Of a stretch of 64,000 bases of DNA, positions 1 through 12,570 are shown piece by piece. Source of the stretch: Volvariella volvacea V23 (Eukaryota; Basidiomycota; Agaricomycetes; Agaricales; Pluteaceae); NCBI GenBank assembly GCA_000349905.1, contig KB722740.1, forward strand, positions 398,750 through 462,749, written 5' to 3'. Under the pieces are notes generated by a model. The model was not told where the DNA came from. It did no database searches and saw only the letters and a list, made by a program, of their open reading frames with translations. A program made the translations under genes and the position numbers. Positions within the stretch are counted from its first letter, which is position 1, and the number at the start of each line of letters is the position of its first letter.

Positions 1-1819
1 CAACAACTACTCGTCGCTGAACCTCTACCTCTACATCTGGTAAAGTTGGTTGAGGAGACTTGTTTTCAGCAGCTCTAACCTTTTGGTTATGAGATTCACG
101 CCGCGGTGGCATGTGAGAGGGCCTAGCACGACCGAAAGCCTCTTCATACATTGCGTGTCTTCTTGCCCCGTGATCTACCGCTGGTGGTCTACCCCTAATT
201 TTATCGTACATGTAGACGCAGCCAACCCATATTTCTCTGAAGGTTTCTCGAAAATCGAACGCATGTCCCAGTGCTCGAAGCCTTGAAGTTTGCATCAGAG
301 GGGTGTCATCCGATTCCTGTATTGGAGCAGGTATATAGGGCTTGTACGTGAATGCTTTGACGTGCATGAATGCAAATATCCTATAGCCATGTTAGCCCAT
401 TAAATGAACAAGCAGACATTGCACCTACATCATTTCGAATGTTTCAAGGAGGGCTCTTATTCCAACATTAATATCGGCTGCTGTCATATATGCAGACTGC
501 AGTATCATCAATATCGTAAGCATTCACAAGGCGAAGTGCACGTACGTCTTGGATAACACCGAGCATGCTCAGTCCACTCAATGCTGTAGCTTGCCAGAAA
601 GTGAGGAAAACTGTGAGGGTCAGCAATGAAGGCATCTCAGGGTATTGTCATACCTACCTACGGCCTTAATCGCAAAGAATTTCAGCAAGGGTTTGTGGGG
701 GGCCAGCTCGGTGGAAACCACGACATATAGTTGGATAAGGCAATACATAGAGACAGTAACAGACAGTGAAATGACGATAATTACCTGGAAATACGTGAGC
801 AAAGGTCTATAGCACGCAACAATACCCACATAAACATGCCCCCAACCAAAGCCCCATGATTCTTCACAATACAGACCCATGTAATCTAAGATGACGGCCG
901 CAAGAGTTGTCCTGCAGGCGAATAAGCAAATGGAGCCAAAATAAAGGCTATACCTACAAAGGCCGTAGAACACAATATTGCAGCACGCCCCATTTCATCA
1001 GCTGCAGGAAATAAAACCCATCCTATTCAGGTGTATCAGCTTGCATACGTAAATTTATATTCATTCCAACTTACTGCTGGCTTCCACCTGACATACCCTA
1101 ACGGCCATATCCACGTTTGCAGTTTTTCTCCCTTCAGTTCGGCTTGCCGATCCGCCTCCTTGGATAGTCCAGCCTTTGCAAAGATCGCTTTCTGCACTTC
1201 TGGGTTTGGCGACAAGTACATAAGCAGCAGGTAGAAGAAAGCAGTCAAGACAATTGCTTCGTAGGCATCGCGAATCAGGAGTAACACAACAGCGTTGTTC
1301 TTCGGGAGACAGCGTCAGGTTGACTGATTGGATTTCAAAGACAACTCACTCACCCAGAAGAGAAACGAAGCAAAGCTTATAATAGCGTAAATGGGGACCA
1401 TGAATAATATACGGACGATATCTGCAGTAACGTGTGAGTGCCGCCAAACGACTATGTCCAGGCACCTTACAGCGCTGCTCCCGTTTCTGCCAACTGGTGA
1501 GCGAGAGGTGCACAAATGAAAGGGCAAAACCTACGTTAGTATACCACTGCAGATGCTTGTTAACCAGCCAGAAGGACACGACTGTCGCAATCAAGGTGAA
1601 GAAACCACAGATGATCCATCCAACCTGACGCGAATGCTTGAGTCAAAGCTTATCCAGGGACTGCATCGCTTACATGGTATACTACAAAGGTATAAGGCAC
1701 AGGCATCGAACGGTACAAGACACAAAGCTACCTTGGAATACTAGCCCATCCTTCTGGAACAACGAGGGCGCATCTGGGGCGATCTCCTTATGACATATAT
1801 GCTGATCTCCCGACTCCAT
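1..1819 (-). CDS. TMEM184 / organic solute transporter alpha (DUF300) family membrane protein, 3' end outside window
   Basis: Multi-pass membrane protein of the TMEM184/Ost-alpha family, which is found in plasma or vacuolar membranes; its fungal substrate is not known. Spliced exons read in order, from the N terminus: GWIICGFFTLIATVVSFWL, then KREQRYIVRILFMVPIYAI, then RDAYEAIVLTAFFYLLLMYL, LMKWGVLQYCVLRP, ILDYMGLYCEESW, QLYVVVSTELAPHKPLL, TFWQATALSGLSMLG and INVGIRALLETFEMM. The cytoplasmic tail YMYDKIRGRPP then continues open through position 1. All of these are family signatures in the expected order, separated by 45-100 bp introns. The start is the ATG at 1819-1817, followed by about 30 residues before the first intron. 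No inactivating lesion was seen. It is divergent from the carboxypeptidase gene, with about 640 bp between starts. The C terminus is not in the window. Confidence 0.85.
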
Positions 1820-2460
1820 AATTAAAGTGCTTCGTTAAGGTCGTAAAGAATCGTCAATGTGGATGTTGAGTAGGGATCAATGAGTGTGTCGTGACAGATA
1901 TTACTCCATGCGATCAAGAATAGGAGTCGGGGATGGCTAGGAGTGCTCGCACCAAGCGCTGGTGGAGTGGTGATGGTGGGAGGTATAGCAGAACGTAATG
2001 AGTGGCCGGCGCAACAAAGCCAAATTGACCCATTCGTCACTTTCTGCTGGGGCCAATATCATGACCGACATTCATCAAATAATGAGTTGCCTGAGCCTAT
2101 CGTAAGTAAAGCTACTCATTATTGCTAGGTCCATCCTCAAGAATTGGACATGATTGTGCGATAGATTACGCGCACCGAGCTTCCTACACAACCATCAGCA
2201 AATGAGTAGTTGCCAGAAGGCTCATATCCTTCTATGCGACACCTTATCAACTTGTGGACGCCATCCCGTTCGTTTGTTCGTATAAATGACGCGCAGAACA
2301 CAAGCCATGGGCTGTCAAGCATCTTGAGCCCATGTGTAACGTACTTCCTTTCAACCCCCCTATTTCCTTAATCGTAGCATGGTGGAACCATAATGACACA
2401 CCCCTACCAGTATAAAGTCTGGCAACTCAACTCGAACCCACTACAACCAAGGAGCTCATA
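1820..2460. other. intergenic, divergent promoter region
   Basis: Gap between the TMEM184-like gene and the carboxypeptidase gene, which are transcribed away from each other. A TATAAA-like string at 2281 lies about 180 bp upstream of the carboxypeptidase ATG. No gene was recognised. Confidence 0.5.
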
Positions 2461-5148
2461 CATGCACAACTTCTTGGTTCTGTTCAGTGTTCTAGCGTCA
2501 TGCTGCATGTTCGGAGTGACTGCCATTGGCGGTGCGATGCCAGGCATGGAGGATACCCTCGGAATTCAACTCGAACAACTCGAACGCCTTCAAGCTCTAA
2601 GTGGCTCACCTCCCAAGTCGAAACAGGACAAAATTGCTTTCTCAAACGTCTTCTCCAACCCTGCGGCAGCGAAGTACTTTGTTGATGGAAAGAAGATACC
2701 CGACGGTTAGTTCACCTCAATTGTGAATCGTGTGAAGGATAATAATTAGAATGCACTCTTGTTAGTTAAATTCGATGCAGGTCCATCCTGGGCGGGTTTG
2801 ATGCCCATTTCTGCGCATCCAAACGAGACCCGGAAGCTGTTCTTCTAGTCAGCCTCCTACATACCCCGAATTATTCGAATACGCGTCCGAGCCGTTGAAA
2901 ATGTGACTAGGTTATGGCCTACTAACAACCCGGATCCAGTCAGCTCAAAGGATCTGATTCTTTGGACAAATGGTTGGTTCGGTTCTATTTACACGCCTCA
3001 TCCACCTATAGTATCCTCTGTAGGTGGCCCTGGATGCTCTTCTCTCGAAGGTTTTTTGCAGGAGAATGGTCCTATCTGTACGTCTAAGCACTGTCTTGAG
3101 TGTCCAAAGCCCTAACCATGAGATCGCTAGCTTGGTCTTGGGGCCAGGCTGGGGCGACTGCGTAAGTCCGTTTATATGAGGCTGCCTCATAGTTAACATT
3201 TCTTTAGTAATCCTTGGTCCTGGACCAATCTTGCCCATGTCGTTTGGGTTGAACAGCCTGTTGGCGTAAGTAGGCATCTATGACGCATTTGATTTCTGCT
3301 TCTGACTCACCCAAAGACCGGATTTAGCCAAGGGACGCCCAACATTTCTAATGACGATGAATTAGCTGTCCAGCTTGTCGGCTTCTTCGAGCAGCTTCTG
3401 GTGGTATTCCCCGAACTCAAAGGCAACAATTTGTGGCTTACAGGTGAAAGTGTGAGTATCACTTCATATCGTAAGCGAGCACAAGCATTAACACAAGTAT
3501 TCTATAGTATGCTGGATACTGTCAGTTAAACGTACATCCTGTTCGATTTCGACTCACGTCTGTTGACAGATATCCCGTACATTGCCAATTATATATACGA
3601 GCACCCTGGGCTGGACCTTAAGCTTCGTGGAATATGGATAGCCGACCCATCTCTCACATACGGAGTAATTCAACAAGAAATACCGGCTCTACGATTCGTT
3701 CAAGCCAATCGGAATTTGTTCCCCTTCAATAGTTCCTTCTGGAAGCATCTTCAACAGACTTCGGACGCCTGCGGTTATACTGACTATATGGATAAATATG
3801 TCACATATCCTCCTGCAGGGCAACTACCATTCCCCCCAGGAACAAGCGGTACTTCACCGACCTCGAGCTGTAGGATTCACAGTCAAATCCAGAGAGCCGT
3901 GGGACTGTATGTTCTGTCCATCCCAAGAAATCCTTGTTTACTAACGTACCTAAATCAGATTAAATCCCGTTTTCGACGTTTATCGTGTGTCCGACACGTA
4001 CCCCAATATCTGTAAGACTTGTTTGCTGCTTCGGACTTCCTGTCAATCCGACCCAAAGTGTCGATAAGGGAGCGTTCTAGGTTTCCCCCGTTCTACGCAA
4101 GGACCCATCTATTTCAACAGGCAGTAACACACTCTGTAAGCGCAGCTGTGACGCTAATCCCCCGTGTTTCAGAACAGACGTAAGTTAGCTCTCAAACGCC
4201 ACCAAAGATTGGCGACCTGAGGCTGACTCCGTTCCGCAACATTTCTCATTTATGCGTCGCCACCATCACTCATTCAGGTACAAGACGCGATTCACGCACC
4301 GCGTGTACCTTGGAGCTCCTGCGCGAGTCGTTCTGTCTACATCAACCCGAGGACGGGTGGACCAGGAAATGACCAATCTATACCATCAACGTTGAGTGTA
4401 TTGCCGAATGTCATAGAGAAATCTGTCAGGAGTGTCATTGTTCATGGACTTGCGGTATTCTTTAACCCTTCACCGCAGCTTGGGGTCATCAGTTGATGCC
4501 GCATCCGGTTAGGACTACATTCTTATCGCGGAGGGAACAAGGATCGCCATCCAGTACGTCTATCACTTGCTTGTGTGATGATTATTCTCTATTGCTATCA
4601 TTGCATCATTAGAAACATGACCTGGGGAGGTGCCCAAGGCTTCCAGACCCCAATTGGATCGGAAAACTTTGTGTTGGATGGAATGGGCGTGTATGGACAT
4701 ACACATACGGAACGGAAGCTTACTTGTGAGTAATTTAATGTATGCGGCTCCACTACCTGGGTCTTTAATGAATACCAGATGTAGAATTCTATTTCAGCGG
4801 ACATATGACCCCACGTAAGTGTCCCTGGCGCAAAGTCTAATTACCTCTCCAATCATGGGCCCAGGCTGACTTGACGTTTTGTTGTTGCCCCTGGTCAAAC
4901 CCCTCTTTCATACAGAGTTTGTGCCGTGGGCATCCTTGTCGACGGTTGCATACCCTTGGACGGCAAGAATCGGTTTCAACAGCCTGAGCATAGTTGTTGG
5001 AGAGCTCTGTCATCCCTACCGATGTGCTTTTGAGAGCGGAATTTCCTTCCCTGTTACTTGTATTGCTGAACCCGCGTCATCATTAGGGCTGAAAATTGAG
5101 TTTTGCATTTCTGGTTTATCTTCATGGCCATGGCGTGCTTTTCAATGA
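2461..5148 (+). CDS. serine carboxypeptidase (peptidase family S10), interrupted by one in-frame TAG
   Basis: Secreted or vacuolar exopeptidase that removes C-terminal amino acids. The start is the ATG at 2461, giving a hydrophobic signal peptide (MHNFLVLFSVLASCCMFGV). At least 12 short introns separate conserved blocks: GPSWAGLMPISAHPNETRK, DLILWTNGGPGCSSLEGF, ISWSWGQAG, VVWVEQPVGTGFSQGTPNI, the nucleophile motif GESYAGYYIPYIANYIYE, NPVFDVYRVSDTYPNI, IYFNR, VQDAIHAPRVPW, VIVHGLADYILIAEGTRIAI and SGHMTPQF. All three catalytic residues (Ser, Asp of HGLAD, His of GHM) are present. The defect is a TAG at 2846-2848 exactly where the family has W (KLFFW). It stays in frame whether or not the candidate intron 2848-2910 is removed. 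A 7-nt internal exon (4173-4179) supplies part of the RTDV motif. The WDVLG segment expected after YPNI is missing, and the extreme C terminus is unlike the family. It may be a recent pseudogene or carry a single base error. Confidence 0.75.
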
Positions 5149-5703
5149 TTGGTACGGGATGGGCTCGCACCTAGCTCCGTCCACCACCGACGGTCATTAG
5201 CGTGTGTACTTTTTGCACTCGCGACGAGTCTGTAGTCGTCAAAGCGGTTGGGTCCTCAACTCCGGGTTGGCGCAAATGCCGCGGTTGCGTAAGTTGGTGC
5301 GACGTATGGAAGCAGTCGCACCCCGAGACGTACTACAGACAAGCTCTCGAAGACCACAACTCACGATCTGTTGCGAGCTCACTGCAGACGTAGGCCGAGA
5401 AAGGCATCCCATCTCATCTCGGCCGATCTTGATCGAGTTCACATTTTGATTGTGACTGATTACGCTAGCGCCCAAAAAGGTAAATGACGTGGATCAGTCA
5501 AATATCTGAATCCAAGGGACTTTGCGCTAACTCTGACCGCTGCTGACACTTCGCTGATACGCTCCTTACTCTGTGCCTCCTCCCCCCCCCGCATTCACAG
5601 GTAGCCGACTGAATCTGCAACTATAAGTACTCTTTCATCGTAGCCGTCCAACCAAGGCCCAGCTGCTGTCCTTCCTGACCTCTTCCTCTGCGCTGCCTCC
5701 GCC
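5149..5703. other. intergenic, TRP1 upstream region
   Basis: Gap between the carboxypeptidase and TRP1. It holds an inverted pair of TGACTGAT octamers (annotated separately), a run of nine C (about 5582-5590) and a weak TATAAG at 5622 about 80 bp before the TRP1 ATG. No coding region was recognised. Confidence 0.5.
5453..5500. promoter_or_regulatory. inverted TGACTGAT octamers upstream of TRP1
   Basis: TGACTGAT at 5453-5460 and its exact reverse complement ATCAGTCA at 5493-5500 lie 200-250 bp before the TRP1 start. Each differs by one base from the Gcn4/Cpc1 amino-acid-starvation site TGACTCA. That makes them candidate general-control sites, but chance cannot be excluded. Confidence 0.3.
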
Positions 5704-8224
5704 ATGACCGCACAGGAAACTCTGGAGCTCCTACCTGTCCTGCAAGGGCAGCTCGATGTCCTTATGATCGACAATTTTGATTCCTTCACCTGGAATCTCT
5801 ATCAGCAATTGTGTCTGCTTGGTGCCAAGGTCACGGTCATCCGGAACGATGCCATCACCCCTGCTCACTTCCCTCTCCTCAAACTCAACTCATTGGTCAT
5901 CTCACCAGGCCCTGGCCACCCACGAACAGACTCTGGCATTTCAAGAGACGCTATCAAGTTCTTTGCTGGCAAGGTTCCCATCCTCGGTGTATGTATGGGT
6001 CTCGAATGCATAGTCGACGTGTATGGGGGCACCATCGCGTGAGTCATTCGTTCATATCCCCGCTAAGATGCCTTCCTCGTCACGCATACCATCTTTACGT
6101 ACCTCAAAGCTTGAGACTCATTGGCGACCCACTTTTCAATCCTACAGATATGCCGGTGAAATTATGCACGGCAAAGTCAGTCCTGTGCGACATGATAACC
6201 GAGGGTGCTTCAAAGATATCCCCCAAAGCATCAAGTCAATCCGCTACCATTCCTTGAGCGCCGCTTACTCCACATTGCCACCCGAGCTCGCAATCACGTC
6301 TACAACGGAGGAGTCTGGCGTTATCATGGGGGTACGACACCGTAAATACACCATTGAGGCCGTCCAATACCACCCCGAAAGCATTCTCAGTGAAGGTGGA
6401 GACGAACTTGTCAAGAACTTCCTCTCACTCCGCGGCGGCACTTGGGAGGAAAACCCCGAATCAAGGGTCTTGGACTCTACCCTTCCTGCCTTCCCTATTG
6501 AATCTCTTCCCGAGGGCGTCATCAAGGGACCCGCGCAACCTTCTAAGGTCCCGTCAATCCTTGATAAGATTTACGCCCACCGCCTCCAAGATGTGGAGAA
6601 GGCCAAGACTACGCCCGGAACAACACCAGTGGATCTGGAGACATTGCTTAGACTTAATGTCGCACCTCCTCAAATCGATTTCCTCCAACGCCTAAGGCAA
6701 GGAAATTCCGGTACTCTTGCCCTCCTTGCTGAAATCAAGCGCGCCTCGCCATCAAAAGGGCCCATTTCTGTCAATACTAACCCCGCTAAGCAGGCCCTCA
6801 CATATGCATTGGCTGGCGCACACACTATTTCCGTTCTAACCGAACCTACCTGGTTCCTCGGTTCTCTTCAGGATATGCTCCATGCCCGTATGAGCGTCGC
6901 TCACCTCCCCAACAGACCTGCCATCCTTCGCAAAGACTTCATCCTCAGTCGATACCAAATCATGGAGGCTCGCATCTGGGGAGCTGATACAGTCCTATTG
7001 ATCGTCAGCATGTTGCCCGAGGCGACACTCCGGGATCTTTACAAGTACAGCTTGGAGTTGGGTATGGAGCCATTGGTTGAGGTTAATAACGCCAGGGAGA
7101 TGGAAGTAGCGCTCTCTTTACCCGCCAAAGTTATCGGTGTCAACAACCGAAACTTGCATAGCTTCCATGTGGACATGAACACGACAAGCCGCTTGACAGA
7201 TATGGTAAAGGACAGGGACGTGGCTCTTTTGGCACTCAGTGGTATCTCCACTGCTGAAGATGTCAAGAGATACGCCTCAGAGGGTGTGCACGGAGTTTTG
7301 GTTGGAGAGAGTTTGATGAGGGCTAAAGATACTAGTGCGTTCATCCGCGAGCTACTATCCATCCCAGAACCCGCTGTGGATCAACCGCTCTGGAGAACAA
7401 CGCCGCCGCTTGTCAAGATCTGCGGAATCCGGACAAAGGAGGAGGCTCTGGCTGTTGCGGGTGCAGGAGCGGATTTGTTGGGACTTATGTTCGTTCCTAG
7501 TTCGAAACGATACATCAGCATCGAGACGGCCAAGGAAATCTCCCAAGCTGTCCGTAACCTTCGATTCTCCTCATCGCCGTCGTCTTCCTCGTCCGTGGAT
7601 GCGCTTTCACTTACCAACAACGCACCATGGTTTGCGACCCATGCTACAAGGTTGTCCCATCAAAGGGGGCCAAAACCTCTCTTGGTTGGAGTCTTCCAAA
7701 ACCCTTCATTCTCGGACGTTCTCAACGCTATCGCCCAAGTCCAACTTGATCTCGTACAGCTACACGGTAACGAGCCCTTCAGCTGGGCGAGTCAGCTACC
7801 CGTCCCTGCTATCAAAGTATTCCACGCCAGTCAACAAGGAAGTCAAGGAGATGACCATTCACTCTTGGAGGGTATCACACGAAGTGGTGGACACCAGTTC
7901 GTTCTGTTGGATAGCTTGCGAGATGACGGTAGCGGAGTCAGTGGTGGGTCAGGAAAAGTGGTGGACTTGGACCTAGCAAAGAGGATCGTAGAACGGGGTG
8001 AGGTTCTACTGTCGGACGATGCGGAGGGAGAATCCACGCCGTCATCGAAATACCCGTTCCCCATTATGCTTGCGGGAGGGTTGACGCCTAATAACGTCGC
8101 TGATGCGATTAAGAAGGTTAAGCCCTGGGCTGTCGATGTTAGTGGTGGTGTTGAGGGCAGTGATGGGAAGAGTAAGGATTTGGAGAAGGTTAGGGCTTTC
8201 ATTTATTGTGCTAAACAAGCTTAG
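5704..8224 (+). CDS. TRP1: trifunctional tryptophan biosynthesis enzyme: anthranilate synthase component II / indole-3-glycerol-phosphate synthase / phosphoribosylanthranilate isomerase
   Basis: Cytosolic fusion enzyme of tryptophan synthesis. Two exons (5704-6038 and 6148-8224) joined by a 109-bp intron give 803 residues. The N-terminal glutamine amidotransferase (about residues 15-230) shows [19 protein letters not shown], the nucleophile motif GVCMGLE and VQYHPES. It supplies ammonia to the separately encoded component I. The middle IGPS domain (about 255-530) shows [40 protein letters not shown] and GVNNRNL. The C-terminal PRAI domain (about 535-800) shows [39 protein letters not shown] and VDVSGGVEG. 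This domain order is standard for fungi. The first ATG at 5704 sits directly before [14 protein letters not shown] sequence and fits the family start. Leu follows the Cys-Met-Gly of the nucleophile loop, where many orthologues have Gln or His. No lesion is visible. Confidence 0.97.
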
Positions 8225-8786
8225 GTCTGTGGGCGTATCTCGTGTGTCACTCTGTATTGGATAATTGTGTTTTTTTAAGGATTGTATACCTGAGGTGTTG
8301 ATGGAGAGACGTGGTACTGAGTGTAGTTACATATGCGTACTATCAGTTACAGAAATCATAAAACAATTTCTCTCTGGCTTTTATTCGCCTGGCTGGTGGG
8401 ATCGTTGTATCGTTTTATTCGCGATTTGCTAAAAAGACAGCACGGTGAGTCCATTACAGTACAAAAGTACACAACCACAACAAGCACAACACTAAGCGTA
8501 GCTGATATTCAAGAAGGTACCATGAATAGATGTGAATGTAGATATCTTTGCGATTATTTTCCTGTGTGAAATGAGAAAGAAAAGAAAAGGTAGTATCTGT
8601 AGAAAATCTGGGGGGAGGATTGAATATGACATGACGCGAGAACATCGAGGGGATTAAAACACATGCATCAAGCATTGTGACAGTGGCCTGGAATCGTCGC
8701 AAAAATGTTCAGTAAAGCCACTACTTCCTATAAACGATAATTAATGGAGTTCAACAAAAATCAGTTCATTTCTTGCACGAGGCTGC
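8225..8786. other. intergenic, convergent 3' ends
   Basis: Space between the stop codons of TRP1 (plus) and the Slt2-type kinase (minus). It is AT-rich, as expected of 3' UTRs and polyadenylation signals. No gene was recognised. Confidence 0.5.
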
Positions 8787-10699
<1,913 letters not shown>

Positions 10700-11377
10700 G
10701 GCAGTGACTGGGCTGAAGAGGCGTCAAAGAACAGCTGGAATGGACCTCGGTTTGAGTGTAACTGCTTTAGCCTTTGGAATCGAGAACCGATGGGCTTGAC
10801 CTTCCAAAGGCGGTGAGTTTATTATGATCGATTAGCCACAAATAGCTTCAAATACTGCGGGAGGTGACATGTGACGGCTTGCGTGACAACTGTCGCGTGG
10901 CTGTGTCACTGACGCGTTACGGGGCGTTACGCCGTGATTTCAGTACGCGCCTCGTAAATGTTGCCCTGCCATCCATGCAAAGAGGTGAAGCACACAAACA
11001 TACCCTTGCAAGTGCAGGGCTTGAAGGAGTGCGAAAGCCATGTCCGAGATACCCTCAGAAGATCAATGCCCAGTCAGGTGTAACATCCGTAACACCCTCT
11101 GCACATATTGGCAGCTGATATCAGCACCGCATTTCGTATTCCTGTACAATTGATGTCCGCGATGCGCGCGCTCATCAGTCACCCCTACGACCCTAGGCAC
11201 CATTGCGCATTTGCGCAAACTGAATTACTGAATTACCGATAGCGATCGATATGGATAGGATTCATCGCCACGCCCCACCCATGCCCTCATTGCATATAAA
11301 AGGTCCCTATCTCAAATGATTTGCGATTCCTATCCTTTCTGCTTGACAAGCAACTCCTCAAGTGCTTTCTGAAGAAA
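10700..11377. other. intergenic, divergent promoter region
   Basis: Shared upstream region of the Slt2-type kinase (minus) and the tetraspan gene (plus). It includes a good TATA box at 11295. Short open frames here show no recognisable protein. Confidence 0.5.
11295..11303 (+). promoter_or_regulatory. TATA box of the tetraspan gene
   Basis: TATAAAAGG lies 83 bp upstream of the ATG at 11378, a usual position for a fungal core promoter and a near-perfect match to the eukaryotic TATA consensus. Confidence 0.6.
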
Positions 11378-12184
11378 ATGGCCGCACACTTTCTTTGCTG
11401 TCTTCCTCTCCGCCTTGGTGTCTTCATCATCGGCCTTCTCCAATTCGCCATCAGCGGCGTCGCCGCAGGGCTTATGTGGTATGCCTACTATCTCAACAGA
11501 CAGGGTGCGCATCAGTGCTATCGATGTCTTTATATCATCTGATCATTTCCGCAGATAATTATTGGTCCAAGAAGCTCGAAATTAGTGTAATCGTCTATGC
11601 TTCCATCTATACACTCATCGCACTCGTTAGCTTCTTCGGGTATGTTCTTCTTGGTGCCTTTATTGTGTATGTTTTTAACTTTTGGGGTTAGTTGGCTTGG
11701 ATCTATCATCAGGAAGCATGGATTCGTTCGGGCATTCTCCGTCATCCTTCAATTCGCCCTTGGATTCCAGATCGGCGCCACCATTTACTTCCTCGTCCTG
11801 TTCTTCTCCGACAAAGAGGGATATGTTGAGCGCTGCATCAACGGTTCCACAAATGAAGACGTTATCGAGTTCTGCGAGGAATATCTCCATGTTCACCCTG
11901 CTGCAGTTGTGATCGCTTCACTCATTCCAATCTTCATTCAAGCATGTAAGTGTTCAATCAATCCGAGTGCGTAGGCCTGTCGACTTAATATTCTCTTAGA
12001 CGCCGTCTACGTCGTTTCTGCTTATGCCAAGAAGTTGGCCAACGAGAAGACTGGCAAGAGGAGCTTCGCCCACACCTCCTACCAACCTGTCGGCAAAGAC
12101 AAGGAAGCCGAGTCCCACCCCCTGAACGAGCCTACCAGCTACCCATACAGCGACCAAGCTCATTCCTTTGGAAGCAAGGTCTAA
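11378..12184 (+). CDS. small four-helix membrane protein of unknown function (tetraspan/MARVEL-like)
   Basis: Four exons (11378-11504, 11555-11639, 11692-11945, 12000-12184) encode 216 residues. The N terminus MAAHFLCCLPLRLGVFIIG leads into helix 1 (IGLLQFAISGVAAGLMWYAY). Helix 2 is about ISVIVYASIYTLIALVSFFG and helix 3 about FSVILQFALGFQIGATIYFL. A Cys-containing loop (ERCINGSTNEDVIEFCEEY) separates it from helix 4 (AAVVIASLIPIFIQAYAVYV). A basic, then Ser/Pro/Tyr-rich cytoplasmic tail follows (KKLANEKTGKRSFAHTSY). The two cysteines in the last loop could form a disulphide. The topology (four helices, short loops) resembles tetraspan or MARVEL proteins, but I recognise no named family and assign no function. 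The strong TATA box suggests high or regulated expression. Every junction is in phase. Confidence 0.85.
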
Positions 12185-12570
12185 ATGCGAAAAGGTTTCA
12201 AACGTCGTTTGATTTAGCAGTGTGGCTGTTGGAGGCACATTTTGTAGCGTTCGCAATGTAGTTCTATATGCGATTTTCGGACTCTGTACATAATGCAATT
12301 GTAATACCCGGTTAAGCACTGTTCGTTCTTGCGATGCCTGTATGGGACAGTGGTATCTTTTTGCAATACAAATTAGATTTAATCGACTGCGCAGCAGAGC
12401 GGGAGTTGTGGCTGTGAGGGTCGTGATGGAAGCATTGGCGTCAGCAATTTCATGCGGTGTTACTCTCAACTTGGTTCCCTTGGCATTGTTCCATATTCCT
12501 AAACTTCACTCTCCTTACCTCTCACATCGACACTGGAGGGGGTTTCGGGCGTCAGCATTTCGATCCAATC
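12185..12570. other. intergenic
   Basis: Gap between the tetraspan gene and the flippase gene, which run in the same direction. It holds a 3' UTR and the flippase promoter. No other feature was recognised. Confidence 0.5.

Noticed and set aside
4121..4172. GC-AG intron in the carboxypeptidase (donor AG|GCAGTA)
   Set aside because: A normal GT donor three bases later (CA|GTAACA) keeps the frame and adds only one Gln, so no GC donor is needed.
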